Shown one piece after another: positions 15,620-25,300 of a DNA stretch of 47,776 nt (position 1 is its first letter; every line of letters starts with the position of its first letter). The notes beneath the pieces were generated by a model. The model was not told the origin of the DNA, did not search any database, and worked only from the letters and a program-made list of their open reading frames with translations. The DNA is from WHTX01 sp038255145 (lineage in GTDB: Bacteria > Actinomycetota > Acidimicrobiia > Acidimicrobiales > CAIXPF01). The translations under genes were made by a program, and so were the position numbers. The stretch lies in NCBI GenBank assembly GCA_038255145.1, contig JBBSLP010000046.1, forward strand, positions 1 through 47,776, in the 5' to 3' direction.

Positions 15620-16694
15620 CGGGGACCACCCGCACCCGCCCTCCCCCGGTGACCAGGCGGCCGCTGCGTTCCCCCGCGGCCACCACCCGGTCCATCTGAC
15701 CCCGCGACCAGGCCAGCTCACGGGCCAGGACCGGCGACGGCGCGCCGACGGCGTCCTCCTCACCGTCGCCCGGGGACCGGTCGATAAGGTGGGCGGCGAG
15801 GGTCTCCACGGCGAAGCGCAGGCGGTGCTGGCGCATGCGTCGGCGGCGGGCCACGATGCCCTGGCGGGGTGACAGCACCACGGCCACCAGGAACAACAGG
15901 CCGGTGGCCGTGGCCATCATGCCCGACACCGAGGTGTCGAGGGCCACGGCGAGGACGTAGCCCAGCAGGGCGGCGACGGCTCCGATGACCAGGGACAGGG
16001 TGACGACCACCCCCAGACGGGCCGACAGCAACAGGGCCGTGGACGCGGGCACGACCATGAACGCCACCACCAGGACGGCGCCCACGGCGGTGAACGCCCC
16101 CACCGCGGTCACCGCCACCAGGGCCATGAGGGCGTAGTGCAACACGGCGGGGGCGAAGCCCAGGGCCGCGGCCAGAGCAGGGTCGAACGTGGTGAGCTGC
16201 AGTTCCTTGGAGAACAGGGCCACGAAGGCCAGGTTCAGGATGCAGCAGGCCCCCATGACCCACACCGAGCGGGGGCCGAGGTCGACGCTGCCCACCACGA
16301 GGTGGTCGAAGCCGACGAACTCGATGTTGCCGTAGAGCACGGCGTCGGTGTCGAGGTGCACGTCGGAGAAGAAACGGGTGACCAGGAACGTGCCCAGGGC
16401 GAACATGGCCGAGAAGGCCACCCCCGTCGCCGCCTGGGAGCCGACCTGGCGCAACCGGCCCAGGCGCTCGACCAGGAACACCAGCACGAGGGACGCGCCC
16501 GCCGCCCCCACGAAGGACAGCAGCAGGTTGGGCCCCCCGGCCAGGGCGTAGCCCACCACCAGGCCGGGCAGGACGGCGTGGGAGATGGCGTCGGTCATCA
16601 TGGCCATGCGCCGCAGGACGAGGAACGCGCCCAGGGTGCCGCAGGCCGTAGACACGAGCACGCCGACGACGACGATGGCCAGGCTGGGGTTCAC
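15558..16694 (-). CDS. Metal ABC transporter permease with C-terminal winged-helix-like extension
   Basis: 378 aa, TroD/MntB family (ABC-3 fold), GTG start at 16694. About eight membrane segments occupy the first 280 residues (FLVLRRMAMMTDAISHAVLPG, LLFLVAVVLSP). Then a soluble part of some 90 residues (LRFAVETLAAHLIDRS, LARELAWSRGQMDRVVAAGERSGRLVTGGGRVRVVPV) looks like the winged helix attached to some metal permeases. The start overlaps the stop of the upstream permease (GTGA), so translation is coupled. The tail overlaps the deformylase gene by 62 bp on the opposite strand. Confidence 0.87.
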   Translation of the reverse strand: MNPSLAIVVVGVLVSTACGTLGAFLVLRRMAMMTDAISHAVLPGLVVGYALAGGPNLLLSFVGAAGASLVLVFLVERLGRLRQVGSQAATGVAFSAMFALGTFLVTRFFSDVHLDTDAVLYGNIEFVGFDHLVVGSVDLGPRSVWVMGACCILNLAFVALFSKELQLTTFDPALAAALGFAPAVLHYALMALVAVTAVGAFTAVGAVLVVAFMVVPASTALLLSARLGVVVTLSLVIGAVAALLGYVLAVALDTSVSGMMATATGLLFLVAVVLSPRQGIVARRRRMRQHRLRFAVETLAAHLIDRSPGDGEEDAVGAPSPVLARELAWSRGQMDRVVAAGERSGRLVTGGGRVRVVPVRPSAGDVDRGSPVPSGTGR

Positions 16695-17590
16695 GCCGCC
16701 ACCACCCGGGCCCCGTGGCCACGACGACGACGGACCAGGCGCCACACCGCGCCGTGGGCGGGGGCGAAGAGCAGAGAGATGGCCAGCAGCCCGGTCATGA
16801 CCAGGATGACCAGGGGCCCGGTGGGCAGGTGAGAGCGGGTGACGCTGATGCGGGCACCGCCGATGCCCGAGGCCGCCCCCACGAAGGCGGAGATGGCCAA
16901 CATCCGCCCCAGGTGGTCGGTCCACTGGCGGGCGGCCACGGCGGGGCCGATGAGCATGGCGGCCATGAGCACCACCCCCACCGTCTGCAGGCCGATGGCG
17001 ATGGCCACCACCAGCAGGGTGGTGAAGAACAGGCCCAGCCTGGTGGTGCTGAAGCCCAGGCTCTCGGCGAAGCCGGGGTCGAAGGTGACGAGCTTGAGCT
17101 CCTTGTAGAGCAGGGCCACCACCACGAGGACGATCCCACCGAGCACGGCCATGGTGGCCACGTCGTCGGCCACCAGCGTCGCCGCCTGGCCGAACAGGTA
17201 GCGGTCCAGGCCGGCCTGGCCGGCGCCGCCACTGCGGGCGATGAAGGTGAGCAGGACCACGCCGAAGCCGAAGAACGTGCTCAGCACGATGCCCAACGCC
17301 GCGTCCTCGCCGAGCACGGTGTCGCGCACCACCCGCAGCAGCACCGTGGCCGCCAGCCAGGCCGCCACCGCGGCCCCGGCCAGCAGCACGAGGGGGGCCC
17401 GGGACCCGGTGAGCAGGTAGGCCACACAGATGCCGGGCAGGGCGGCGTGGGACAGGGCGTCGCCGAGCAGGCTCTGGCGGCGGAGCACGGCGAAGCAGCC
17501 CAGCACCCCGCTGACGATGCCCAGCAGGGCCGAGCCCAGCGCCACGTTGCGCAGGGTGTAGTCGCGCCACAGCTCTATGAAGACCGACAC
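16691..17590 (-). CDS. Metal ABC transporter permease (TroC/MntB-like)
   Basis: 299 aa, GTG start at 17590, 2 bases after the ATPase stop. ABC-3 family: AVLRRQSLLGDALSHAALPGICVAYLLTG, LGIVLSTFFGFGVVLLT, LVTFDPGFAESLGFS and TVGVVLMAAMLIGPAVAARQWTDHLGRML are classic. A short basic C-terminus (VRRRRGHGARVVAA) ends in the GTGA overlap with the second permease. The two probably form a heterodimeric channel. Confidence 0.92.
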   Translation of the reverse strand: MSVFIELWRDYTLRNVALGSALLGIVSGVLGCFAVLRRQSLLGDALSHAALPGICVAYLLTGSRAPLVLLAGAAVAAWLAATVLLRVVRDTVLGEDAALGIVLSTFFGFGVVLLTFIARSGGAGQAGLDRYLFGQAATLVADDVATMAVLGGIVLVVVALLYKELKLVTFDPGFAESLGFSTTRLGLFFTTLLVVAIAIGLQTVGVVLMAAMLIGPAVAARQWTDHLGRMLAISAFVGAASGIGGARISVTRSHLPTGPLVILVMTGLLAISLLFAPAHGAVWRLVRRRRGHGARVVAA

Positions 17591-17592
17591 CC

Positions 17593-18477
17593 TCAGCCCG
17601 CCGGAGGGGCGGCGGACAGCGACTCGGCGATGGCCGCCTTCTCGCGATCGGCGTGGCGCAGGGCGGCGCTGACCACCCCGCCGTAGGTGGCCCGCAGGTT
17701 GTCCACGGTGAAGGCCTCGGCCATGGGGCCCGAGGCGATGACGCCGACGTTCAGCATGACCACCCAGTCGAAGTACTCGGGCGCGGTCTCGAGGTCGTGG
17801 TGCACGCACACCACCGTCTTGCCTGCGGCCCGCAGGTCACGCAGCAGCTCGACGATGCTCTTCTCGGTGACGGCGTCGACCCCGGCGAAGGGCTCGTCCA
17901 TCAGGTAGAGGTCGGCCTGCTGGGCCAGGGCCCGGGCCAGGAACACCCGCTGCTGCTGCCCGCCGCTGAGCTCGCTGATCTGGCGCCCGGCCAGCTCGGC
18001 CAGGCCCACCCGCTCCAGGCAGGTGCGGGCCTCGTCCTTCTCCCGACGGCCCACCCGGCGGAGCCAGCCCAGGCGGCCGTAGGTGCCCATGGTGACCACG
18101 TCGAGGGCGGTGGTGGGGAAGTCCCAGTCCACGCTGGTGCGCTGGGGCACGTAGCCGACACGGCGCCGGTTCTGGCGGTAGGGCCCACCGAACACCTCGA
18201 CCCGGCCGGCCACCCGGGGGATGACGTCGACCACGGCCTTGATGAAGGTGCTCTTGCCGGCGCCGTTGGGCCCGACCACGCCGATGAGGTGCCCGGCCGG
18301 CAGCACCAGGTCGACGTCCCACACCGCAGGGCGGTCGCGGTAGGCCACGGTCAGGTCGTGCACGGCCAGGGCGGGCACGGCATCGGTGGCCCGGTCCGGC
18401 TCGTGGCGGGCCGCGACCAGGGTCGTGGCCGCGCCGGTCGAGGTAGGGGATCGGTCGGAGAGCTGGGGGGGCTGCAT
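17593..18477 (-). CDS. Metal ABC transporter ATP-binding protein
   Basis: 294 aa. Walker A GPNGAGKST, LSGGQQQRVFLARAL signature, Walker B LYLMDEPFAGVD and HHD switch. The YVPQRTSVDWDFP segment is the typical Q-loop region of Mn/Zn/Fe transporters (TroB/MntA/ZnuC type). A non-conserved N-terminal extension of some 40 residues precedes LAVHDLTVAYRDRPAVWDV; the ATG at 18477 gives this length, and shorter starts are possible. It lies 16 bases after the binding-protein gene. Confidence 0.92.
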   Translation of the reverse strand: MQPPQLSDRSPTSTGAATTLVAARHEPDRATDAVPALAVHDLTVAYRDRPAVWDVDLVLPAGHLIGVVGPNGAGKSTFIKAVVDVIPRVAGRVEVFGGPYRQNRRRVGYVPQRTSVDWDFPTTALDVVTMGTYGRLGWLRRVGRREKDEARTCLERVGLAELAGRQISELSGGQQQRVFLARALAQQADLYLMDEPFAGVDAVTEKSIVELLRDLRAAGKTVVCVHHDLETAPEYFDWVVMLNVGVIASGPMAEAFTVDNLRATYGGVVSAALRHADREKAAIAESLSAAPPAG

Positions 18478-18493
18478 CAGTGTGGGTGTCCCG

Positions 18494-19438
18494 CTATTCG
18501 AGGGAGAGGGCGTCGACGATGGTGTCGATGTTGTGGCGGACCATGCCCAGGTACGTGCCTTCCGGGGTGCCTGCGTCACCCATGGCGTCGGAGAAGAGCT
18601 GACCGCCCACGTCGACCTGGCAGCCCCGCGCCTGGGACGCCTTCTGCACGGCCTCGACGGTGGAGCGGGGGATGGAGGACTCGACGAAGACGGCACGGAT
18701 GTCGCGCTCGCACAGGAAGCCGGCCAGGCCGACCACGTCACCGGCGCCGGCCTCGGCTGCGGTGGACGTGCCCTGCAGGCCCCGGACCTCGAAGCCGTAC
18801 TCCCGGCCGAAGTAGCCGAAGGCGTCATGGGCGGTGACCAGGACCCGGGAGCGCTCGGACAGCTCGTCGGCACGGGCGTGCACGTAGCCGTCGAGCTCGC
18901 CCAGTTGCGCCAGGTAGGTGGTCTCGTTGGCCCGGTAGACGTCGGCCGAGCCGGGGTCGAGCTCGACGAGGCCGTCGGCCAGGTGGTGCACGGCCTGGCC
19001 CCACAGGTTCACGTCGAACCACACGTGGGGGTCGGGCTGGCCCTGGAACTGGGACGGGTAGCGCAAGCGCGCCGGGTCGATGCCCGCCCCCATGGCCACG
19101 GTCGCGGTGCCCGCCTCGTCCAGGCCCTCGAACAGGTCGACCATGCGCCCTTCGAGGTGCAGGCCGCTGTAGACGACCAGGTCAGCACCACCGAGGGTGG
19201 CCACGTCGCCCGCGGTGGGGCGGTAGAGGTGGGGGTCGACGCCGGGGCCCATGAGGCCGGTGACCCGCACCCGGGATCCGCCGATGTTGGTCACGGCGTC
19301 GGCAACCATGCCCGTGGTCGCCGCCACCTCGATGGGGCGGGAGGCCACGTCGGCGGGGGCCCGTGGCGCGGTGGAGCACCCCGCCGCCGCGGCCGCCACC
19401 AGGACCACAGCCAGCACCGCCAGCAGGCGTCGCCTCAC
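18494..19438 (-). CDS. Metal-binding lipoprotein of a TroA-like ABC transporter
   Basis: 314 aa, GTG start at 19438 overlapping the regulator's stop (GTGA). Lipobox AAGC with Cys21. The cluster A-I fold has metal ligands His70 (VDPHLYRP), His138 (DPHVWFD), His204 (VTAHDAFGYF) and Asp284 (LFSDAMG), the His3Asp set seen in TroA-type proteins that take Zn, Mn or Fe. There is no His-rich loop of the ZnuA kind. The longer in-frame start upstream would lie inside the regulator gene and would bury the signal peptide. Confidence 0.92.
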   Translation of the reverse strand: MRRRLLAVLAVVLVAAAAAGCSTAPRAPADVASRPIEVAATTGMVADAVTNIGGSRVRVTGLMGPGVDPHLYRPTAGDVATLGGADLVVYSGLHLEGRMVDLFEGLDEAGTATVAMGAGIDPARLRYPSQFQGQPDPHVWFDVNLWGQAVHHLADGLVELDPGSADVYRANETTYLAQLGELDGYVHARADELSERSRVLVTAHDAFGYFGREYGFEVRGLQGTSTAAEAGAGDVVGLAGFLCERDIRAVFVESSIPRSTVEAVQKASQARGCQVDVGGQLFSDAMGDAGTPEGTYLGMVRHNIDTIVDALSLE

Positions 19439-20112
19439 CGGCGCACCCACCGGGCCGGCTCGACCACGCCGAAGATCAGGTTGACCAGGGTGTCGCTGAG
19501 GGCGTGGCGGGCGCCGTCGACCTCGACCCACAGCGGTCCGCCGAAGGGGGCCCGCTCGGCCACGAAGCAGCGGCTGCCGGGCACCAGGCCCAGGGAGATG
19601 AGGTAGGCGCTGGCCTCGGGCTCACGGTCCGAGATGCGGGTCACCGAGAACCAGCGGCCCGAGGGGGCGTGGGTCAGCGGCTCGGGCCACGCCTCCTGGT
19701 CCCCCGCCGTGCCCGCCTGGGGGATGGGGTCACCGTGGGGGTCGTGGGTGGGGTAGCCCAGGGCCTCGTCCATGCGGGCGGCCAGCTGCTCGCTCACCCC
19801 GTCCTGGAGGGCCTCGGCCGACTCGTGCAGCTCGGGCACGGGGACGCCCAGGGCCCGGTGCAGGAACGTCTCGATGAGGCGGTGGCGTCGCACCACCGCC
19901 GCGGCCCGCAGGTTGCCCTCCTGGGTGAGGCGGACCTCACCCTCGGCCCGGGACAGCAGCCCGGCGTCCTCGAGGCGGCGCAACCGGTTGGACACGGAGG
20001 GGGCGGCGACGTCGAGCCACCGGGCCAGCGTGGTGGTGGTCACGGGCTCGCCCAGGCCTCGCACCTGGAAGATGGCCCGGAGATAGCGCTCATCGGTGTT
20101 CTGAGGACTCAC
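19435..20112 (-). CDS. DtxR/MntR-family metal-dependent regulator with altered metal site
   Basis: 225 aa, GTG start. N-terminal winged helix (VTTTTLARWLDVAAPSVSNRLRRLEDAGLL), dimerisation domain (RRHRLIETFLHRALGV, ELHESAEALQDGVSEQL) and a C-terminal FeoA/SH3-like domain (ISDREPEASAYLISLGLVPG). Aligned by eye with DtxR and MntR, His77, Glu81 and His96 are kept, Glu100 replaces the DtxR Cys (as in MntR), but Gln103 and Asp104 replace the usual Glu-His, and Arg9 replaces the Met/Asp ligand. It heads the transporter operon and is probably its sensor, with a non-standard metal centre. Confidence 0.88.
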   Translation of the reverse strand: MSPQNTDERYLRAIFQVRGLGEPVTTTTLARWLDVAAPSVSNRLRRLEDAGLLSRAEGEVRLTQEGNLRAAAVVRRHRLIETFLHRALGVPVPELHESAEALQDGVSEQLAARMDEALGYPTHDPHGDPIPQAGTAGDQEAWPEPLTHAPSGRWFSVTRISDREPEASAYLISLGLVPGSRCFVAERAPFGGPLWVEVDGARHALSDTLVNLIFGVVEPARWVRR

Positions 20113-20121
20113 TAGCGAAGA

Positions 20122-20139
20122 AGCTTAGCCATGACTAAG
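20122..20139 (-). promoter_or_regulatory. Candidate DtxR-type operator overlapping a -10 box
   Basis: CTTAGTCATGGCTAAG (minus strand, 20139-20124) is a near-perfect palindrome (CTTAG-N-CATG-N-CTAAG). Its right half runs into TAAGCT (20127-20122), which lies 9 nt before the regulator's GTG start with no ribosome site, so it may be the -10 of a leaderless promoter. TTAG...CTAA half sites are usual for DtxR/MntR-family operators. Binding here would block the whole tro-like operon. Confidence 0.6.
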
Positions 20140-20166
20140 GCCAACGCGCGCGTCCAGCTCAGGATC

Positions 20167-20184
20167 TCACCCAACCTCGGTGAA
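20167..20184 (-). terminator. Weak hairpin after the YpfJ-type gene
   Basis: TCACC and GGTGA arms with a 7-nt loop lie about 35 bases past the YpfJ-type stop, in the 106-bp gap before the tro-like operon. The stem is short, so this is tentative. Confidence 0.25.
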
Positions 20185-20218
20185 ATCAGTGCGAACCGCC
20201 GGGGTGTGCGCCGGCTGC

Positions 20219-21133
20219 CTACAGGGTGGTGGCGGCGAAGGTGTCGCAGGCGTTGGGGTCACCCGAGCGGTAGCCGGTGGAGAACCAGCGCTGGCGCTGC
20301 TCGGACGAGCCGTGGGTCCAGCTGTCGGGCGTCACCCGGCCCTGGGCCTGCTCCTGGATGTGGTCGTCGCCCACCGCCGCAGCGGCGTCGAGGCCGGCGG
20401 CGATGTCGGCGTCGGTGAGGCTGGTGATGAGGGGGCGCCCGGTGCTGGGATCCGGGGTCGTGGTGGCGTGGTCGGCCCACACACCGGCGAAGCAGTCGGC
20501 CTGGAGCTCGAGGCGCACCGAGCCGCTGGCGGCCCCGGTGTCATTGCCCACCTTGGCGCTGGTGCCCAGCAGGTTCTGCACGTGGTGGCCGTACTCGTGG
20601 GCGATCACGTAGGCCTCGGCGAAGGGGCCGCCCTGGGCGCCGAAGCGGGACTGGAGCTCCTGGTAGAAGCTGAGATCGATGTACACCAGCTCGTCACCGG
20701 GGCAGTAGAAGGGACCCACCGAGGTGTCGGCCGCGCCGCAGGCCGTGGACACGGAGCCGGCGAAGAAGGTGGTGTCGGCCGGGGTGTAGCCGTCGAGCGT
20801 CTGGCTCCAGTAGTCCTGCACGCTGTTGACGGTGGCCACGATGCGGCAGTCCTGGCGGCTGTTGGCGTCGGCCCCGGTCTGGCACGCCTCGGCCAGGTCG
20901 GTGTTGTCGGCCTGGTCGGCGCTGGCCCCCTGGCCCACGGTGGCTCCCTGGAGCTGGGCCAGGATGTCCCCCGCCCCTCCCCCGCCCCCACCCCGGGCCG
21001 ACACCAGCAGGGCGATGATGATGCCCACCGCCCCCAGGCCTCCTCCGCCGAGGGCCACCTTGGCGCCGCGGCCGCGGCCCCGGACGTCGGACACCTCCGA
21101 CGTGTCGAGCCGTGCGTCCTTGTCGAACTCCAT
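20219..21133 (-). CDS. YpfJ-type neutral zinc metallopeptidase
   Basis: 304 aa. N-terminal cytoplasmic segment with RGRGRG, one membrane helix (GAVGIIIALLV), a Gly-rich linker, then the extracytoplasmic YpfJ domain: DYWSQTLDGYTPADTTFF, CGAADTSVGPFYCPGDELVYIDLSF, zinc motif HEYGHHVQ, LELQADCFAGVWADH and the C-terminal RQRWFSTGYRSGDPNACDTF. The ATG at 21133 follows GAGG at 5 nt and is preferred to a GTG two codons earlier. Function in the family is poorly defined. It diverges from the MDR gene. Confidence 0.92.
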   Translation of the reverse strand: MEFDKDARLDTSEVSDVRGRGRGAKVALGGGGLGAVGIIIALLVSARGGGGGGAGDILAQLQGATVGQGASADQADNTDLAEACQTGADANSRQDCRIVATVNSVQDYWSQTLDGYTPADTTFFAGSVSTACGAADTSVGPFYCPGDELVYIDLSFYQELQSRFGAQGGPFAEAYVIAHEYGHHVQNLLGTSAKVGNDTGAASGSVRLELQADCFAGVWADHATTTPDPSTGRPLITSLTDADIAAGLDAAAAVGDDHIQEQAQGRVTPDSWTHGSSEQRQRWFSTGYRSGDPNACDTFAATTL

Positions 21134-21332
21134 GGGCACCTCTTCGCTGGGGCAACGCGGTCGGGTCTGTCGGTCTGTCGGGTCGCGGCGGTAGGGCAGT
21201 GGGCTGCACGCTCATACCGCTGCACGGGCCCCGAGTAACGCCGCCGGCACCCCCGGCCGTCAAGGCGGGCGGGAGCGAGCCCCGGCGCGAACGCCCACGG
21301 TGTCGGGCCAGTTGCCGCCCGCAGCTGTGGGA

Positions 21333-21338
21333 TACGGT
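21333..21338 (+). promoter_or_regulatory. Candidate -10 box TACGGT for the MDR gene
   Basis: TACGGT lies 30 nt before ATG 21369 and would leave a short leader that contains the ribosome site GGGAGAG. The -35 region is weak. Confidence 0.3.
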
Positions 21339-21368
21339 GGCCGACACCCTCGACCACCCGGGAGAGCG

Positions 21369-22364
21369 ATGCGGATCTGGCGTGTCCACGAGCTGGGCGA
21401 ACCGGCCGACGTGATGCGCCTCGAAGAGGGGCCTCCCCCCGTGCCCCGTGCCGGTCAGGTCGTCCTCGACGTGGCCGCGGTGGGCCTGAACTTCCCCGAC
21501 CTGCTGCAGGTCCGCGGCGGCTACCAGATCAAGCCGAAGGTGCCCTTCACCCCGGGCCAGGAGATGGCCGGCACCATCGTCGCCGTGGGCCAAGGGGTCG
21601 ACCCGGCCCGGATCGGCGAACGCACCCTGCTCATGGCCACCGGCGGCCTGGCCCAACAGGTGGCGGGGCCGGCGGCCAAGGCCTTCGCCCTGCCCGACTC
21701 CATGTCCTTCACCAAGGCTGCGGCCCTGCTGTCCAACTACGGCACCACGTGGTTCGCCCTCCACGAGCGGGCCCACCTCCAGCCCGGTGAGGCCCTGCTG
21801 GTGCACGCCGCCGCCGGCGGGGTGGGCTCGGCCGCCGTGCAGCTGGGCAAGGCCGCCGGTGCCCTGGTCATCGGCACGGCCGGCGGGCCCGACAAGAAGG
21901 CCGTGGTCAGCGCGCTCGGGGCCGATGTGGCCATCGACTACCTGGCCGAGGACTTCGTCGACGTGACCCTGGCCGTGACCGACGGGCGCGGCGCCGACGT
22001 CATCTACGACCCCGTGGGCGGGGACACCTTCGACCGCTCCCGCAGGGCCATCGCCTGGGACGGCCGGCTGTTGGTCATCGGCTTCACGTCGGGCCGCATC
22101 GCCGACGTGCCCACCAACCACATCCTGCTCAAGAACTACTCGGTCGTCGGCGTGCACTGGGGTGCCTCGCTGGGCCGGGACCCCGAGGGCCTGCGTCGGG
22201 CCTTCGACGCCCTGTGCACCGAATGGGACCGGGGCACCATCGACCCCCTCATCGGCGACGAGCTCCCCCTCGACGGGGCCGCTGACGCCCTGACCCGTCT
22301 CGGGGCCCGGGCGTCGGTGGGCAAGCTCGTCGTCCACCCCCAGCGCAGACCCGACAGCCCGTGA
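21369..22364 (+). CDS. Zinc-independent MDR oxidoreductase (NADPH:quinone reductase-like)
   Basis: 331 aa, the usual MDR length. N-terminal GroES-like domain (PRAGQVVLDVAAVGLNFPDLLQVRGGY, PFTPGQEMAGTIVAVGQGV) and a Rossmann domain (VHAAAGGVGSAAVQLGKAAGALVIGT). The structural and catalytic zinc ligands of alcohol dehydrogenases are missing, as in quinone oxidoreductases and enoyl reductases. ATG 21369 has GGGAGAG before it. The stop overlaps the start of the 1093-aa membrane protein (GTGA), so the two are translationally coupled. Confidence 0.92.
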   Translation: MRIWRVHELGEPADVMRLEEGPPPVPRAGQVVLDVAAVGLNFPDLLQVRGGYQIKPKVPFTPGQEMAGTIVAVGQGVDPARIGERTLLMATGGLAQQVAGPAAKAFALPDSMSFTKAAALLSNYGTTWFALHERAHLQPGEALLVHAAAGGVGSAAVQLGKAAGALVIGTAGGPDKKAVVSALGADVAIDYLAEDFVDVTLAVTDGRGADVIYDPVGGDTFDRSRRAIAWDGRLLVIGFTSGRIADVPTNHILLKNYSVVGVHWGASLGRDPEGLRRAFDALCTEWDRGTIDPLIGDELPLDGAADALTRLGARASVGKLVVHPQRRPDSP

Positions 22365-25300
22365 CGCCCGCCGAGGACGTCACCGCCGAGGACGTCACCG
22401 CTGGGGTCGTCGCCGCCGAGGACGGCGCCGCCGAGAACGTCGCCGCCGAGAACGTCGCCGAGGAGGTCACCGCCGAGGCGCGGGGACCCGGTTCGGCGCT
22501 GGCCCGGGCCGACGCGGTGGGTCGCCACCTGGCCGGCGGGGTGTCACGGGCCATGGCCGTGCCGGTCGCGGGCTGGGAACGCCGGGTCTTCGCCGGCATC
22601 CTCGTGGCCGCCACCGCCACCCTGCTCTCGACCCGCTTCGCCCTGGACTCGGCGGCCCGACGCCTGCACCCCGCCGGTGGGGACAGCCACGGGGTGGACC
22701 GGCTCCACGGTGGTCGTGGTGCGGTGATCGCCGCCCTCGACGCCTGGGACCGCGGCGCCCAGTCCATGGCCCCCCTGCTGTCGGTGGGGGGACGGGCCAT
22801 CGCCGTGGCCCACACCCTGGTGGAGCTGGCCCTGGCCCCGGTCCTCGGCCTGGCCCTGGTCCTGATCATCGCCGCCCTCCACGAGCGGGCCGTCGCCGCC
22901 TCCCGGCGACCGGGCCACGAGCTGGCCGGGGCCCACGCCTCGTTGCTGGGCTGGTCGCTCGTGGCCGTGGGCCCGTTGCTGCTGAGCTGGGTCGTCGCCG
23001 AGGTGGCCGTGCTGCGGCTGCTGGGGGCGAAGGGTGGGGCGGTGTCGGGCCTGATGGCCGGCGTGGCCGAGGGCGCGGCGGCGATGCGGGACGTGTTGGC
23101 CGTCGCCGTGCTCATCCCCGTGGTGGCTGCCACGCTGTGGCTGGCCCTGCGGGTGTGGCGCCCGTGGGCGGTGATCCCCCGGGCGGGCACGGCCCTGCAG
23201 GTGGCGGGTGTGGTGGTGGCCGCGTACCTGGTCGTCGTCACCGTGGGACCGGTGGCGGCCGAGGCCCGGGCCTCGGTGCGCTGGTGGACGGACCGCCCCC
23301 TGCTCGGCGCCCTGGCCGTGGTCGCCGTGACCTGGTTCGCGGTGACCGTGCGGCTGTTGGCCACGGCGCTGTCGGTCCGGGGCGGGACCGGTGGCGGCGA
23401 CCGGAGCGGCCGGGCCCGACGTCGGGTCCGTCGCGGGGGCAAGGGACTCGAGCTCGGCCTGGTGGCGACAGGCGGAGCCGTGGCCGTCGTCGGTGCGGTC
23501 GTGCAGGCGTACAGCGGCCAGGGCCGGGGTGTGCTCGCCCTGGGCGGCGTGTTGGGCCTGGTGGGGGTGGCCGGCCTGCCCATCGGTTCGGCCCTGGCCG
23601 GACGGCCCCGTCGCCTGCTGGCCGACGAGGACGACGACGTCGTCCGCCGGGCCGCCCGCCTCGACGCCATCGTGGTCCCCCTCTCGGGGCTGGTACCCCT
23701 GGTGGCGTTGGGCGCCGCCGTGGCCCGGGCCGCCGTGCCCCTGACCCTGGCCCGGGGCGGCACCAGCCTGGTGCTGGCCTGGGCGCTGGTCCCCTCGATC
23801 GTGGGCGTCACGCTGTACGCCGCCTGGCCCCAGCTCGGGTCGGACGGCGCCGATGCCACCGCCCCCGAGTCGCGGGGCCGGCGACGGACGGCCCGGGTGG
23901 CGGCCGCGCCCCCGGGGATGCGCACCGAAGGAGGGGAGACATCGGGCACCGTCCTCTTCGTCGGGGCCACGGTGCTGTTCCTGGCCCTGCTGGTGGCCTC
24001 GCTGTGGACCGACGCCTGGGCCGTGGCCCCCTGGTTGGGCGTCCACGCCCTGCTGGGGGTGGCCTTCACCGCGGTCACGGTGGTGGTGGGAGGGCTGGCC
24101 GTGGCCGTACGCCGGGCCCCGACCCCGGCGGCCTTCCAGGTCCTCGGGTTCCGCCATCCCCCCGTCATCAGCGTGCTGGCCCTGTGGGCCGTGGCCGGCC
24201 TGCTCGTGGGGGCGTCGACCGGGGACCACGACGTGCGCCTGGTGCGCAGCGGCAACGAACGGGCCAGCACCCAACCCCTGACCGCGGCGTACGCCCAGTG
24301 GCTCGGTCGCTACACCGTCATCGACCCCCCGGCCCCACCGCCGACCCGGCCCGAAGGGGCGCCCGCGCCCCCCGCGGGGGCCGAGGCGTCGCCCAGCCGG
24401 CCGGCGGTGCCCCTGGTGCTGGTCAGCGCAGGTGGCGACGGGGCCGCGGCCAGCGCCTTCACCGCTTCCGTGCTCGACTGCCTGTTCCTGGGCCAGAGCG
24501 GACTGCCCTCGTGTGCCCTACCCGAGAACGCCACCTGGTCCAAGGTGTTCGCCGCCAGCGGGACGGCCGGTGGCGCCGTGGGCATCGCCTCGGTCGCCGC
24601 TCAGGGGGCGGCATCGGAGCGGGCCTACGGCTGGGTCCCCGACCGACTGGCCGCCGACCTGGCCGCCCCCGGCCTGGCCTGGCAGATGTTCGCCGAGGTG
24701 CCCGACGCCCTGCTCCACGCCGGACCGGGCCGCGACCGCGCCGAGGTCCAGGAGCGGGCCTGGGAACGCCGGTTCGGCGCCGACGACGATCCCTCGAACC
24801 CGGCCCGATCCCCCCTGTTGGGCGCGCCCAGGGCCGAGTGGAGCGGCCCCCTGCTGCTGTTCGGGGCGGTCGACCGGGCTGACGGCTGCGAGGTGAACAC
24901 CTCCCGGGTGGACGGCCTGCCCGACTCGTCGCGGCGACTCATCGGCGGGCGCTGCGACCAGCGCCGCCTGGGCATGGCCCCCCCGGGCGACCTGGCCGGC
25001 AGCCGGGACCTGACCGACTACCTGTGCGCCGACGAGGACGTGGCCCTGTCCACGGCCGCCTTCCTCTCCAACCGGGAAGGCTCGACGCCGCCCGGGGTCC
25101 TGGGCACCCCGGGCGCCCGCCGCCCCGATGCCCCGGCGTGCGACGGCCTGCCCGCGGGTGCCGCCCTCGAGGTCGGCGCGCCGGCCGATGACCAGGACCG
25201 ATCGGGCGCCGGGACCCTGCTCGAGCTGTGGCAGCGGCTCGAGCCCCTGGTGGAAGCGCAGAACCGCACCGGGGACGTGTGCGTGGTGCCCGTCTTCGTC

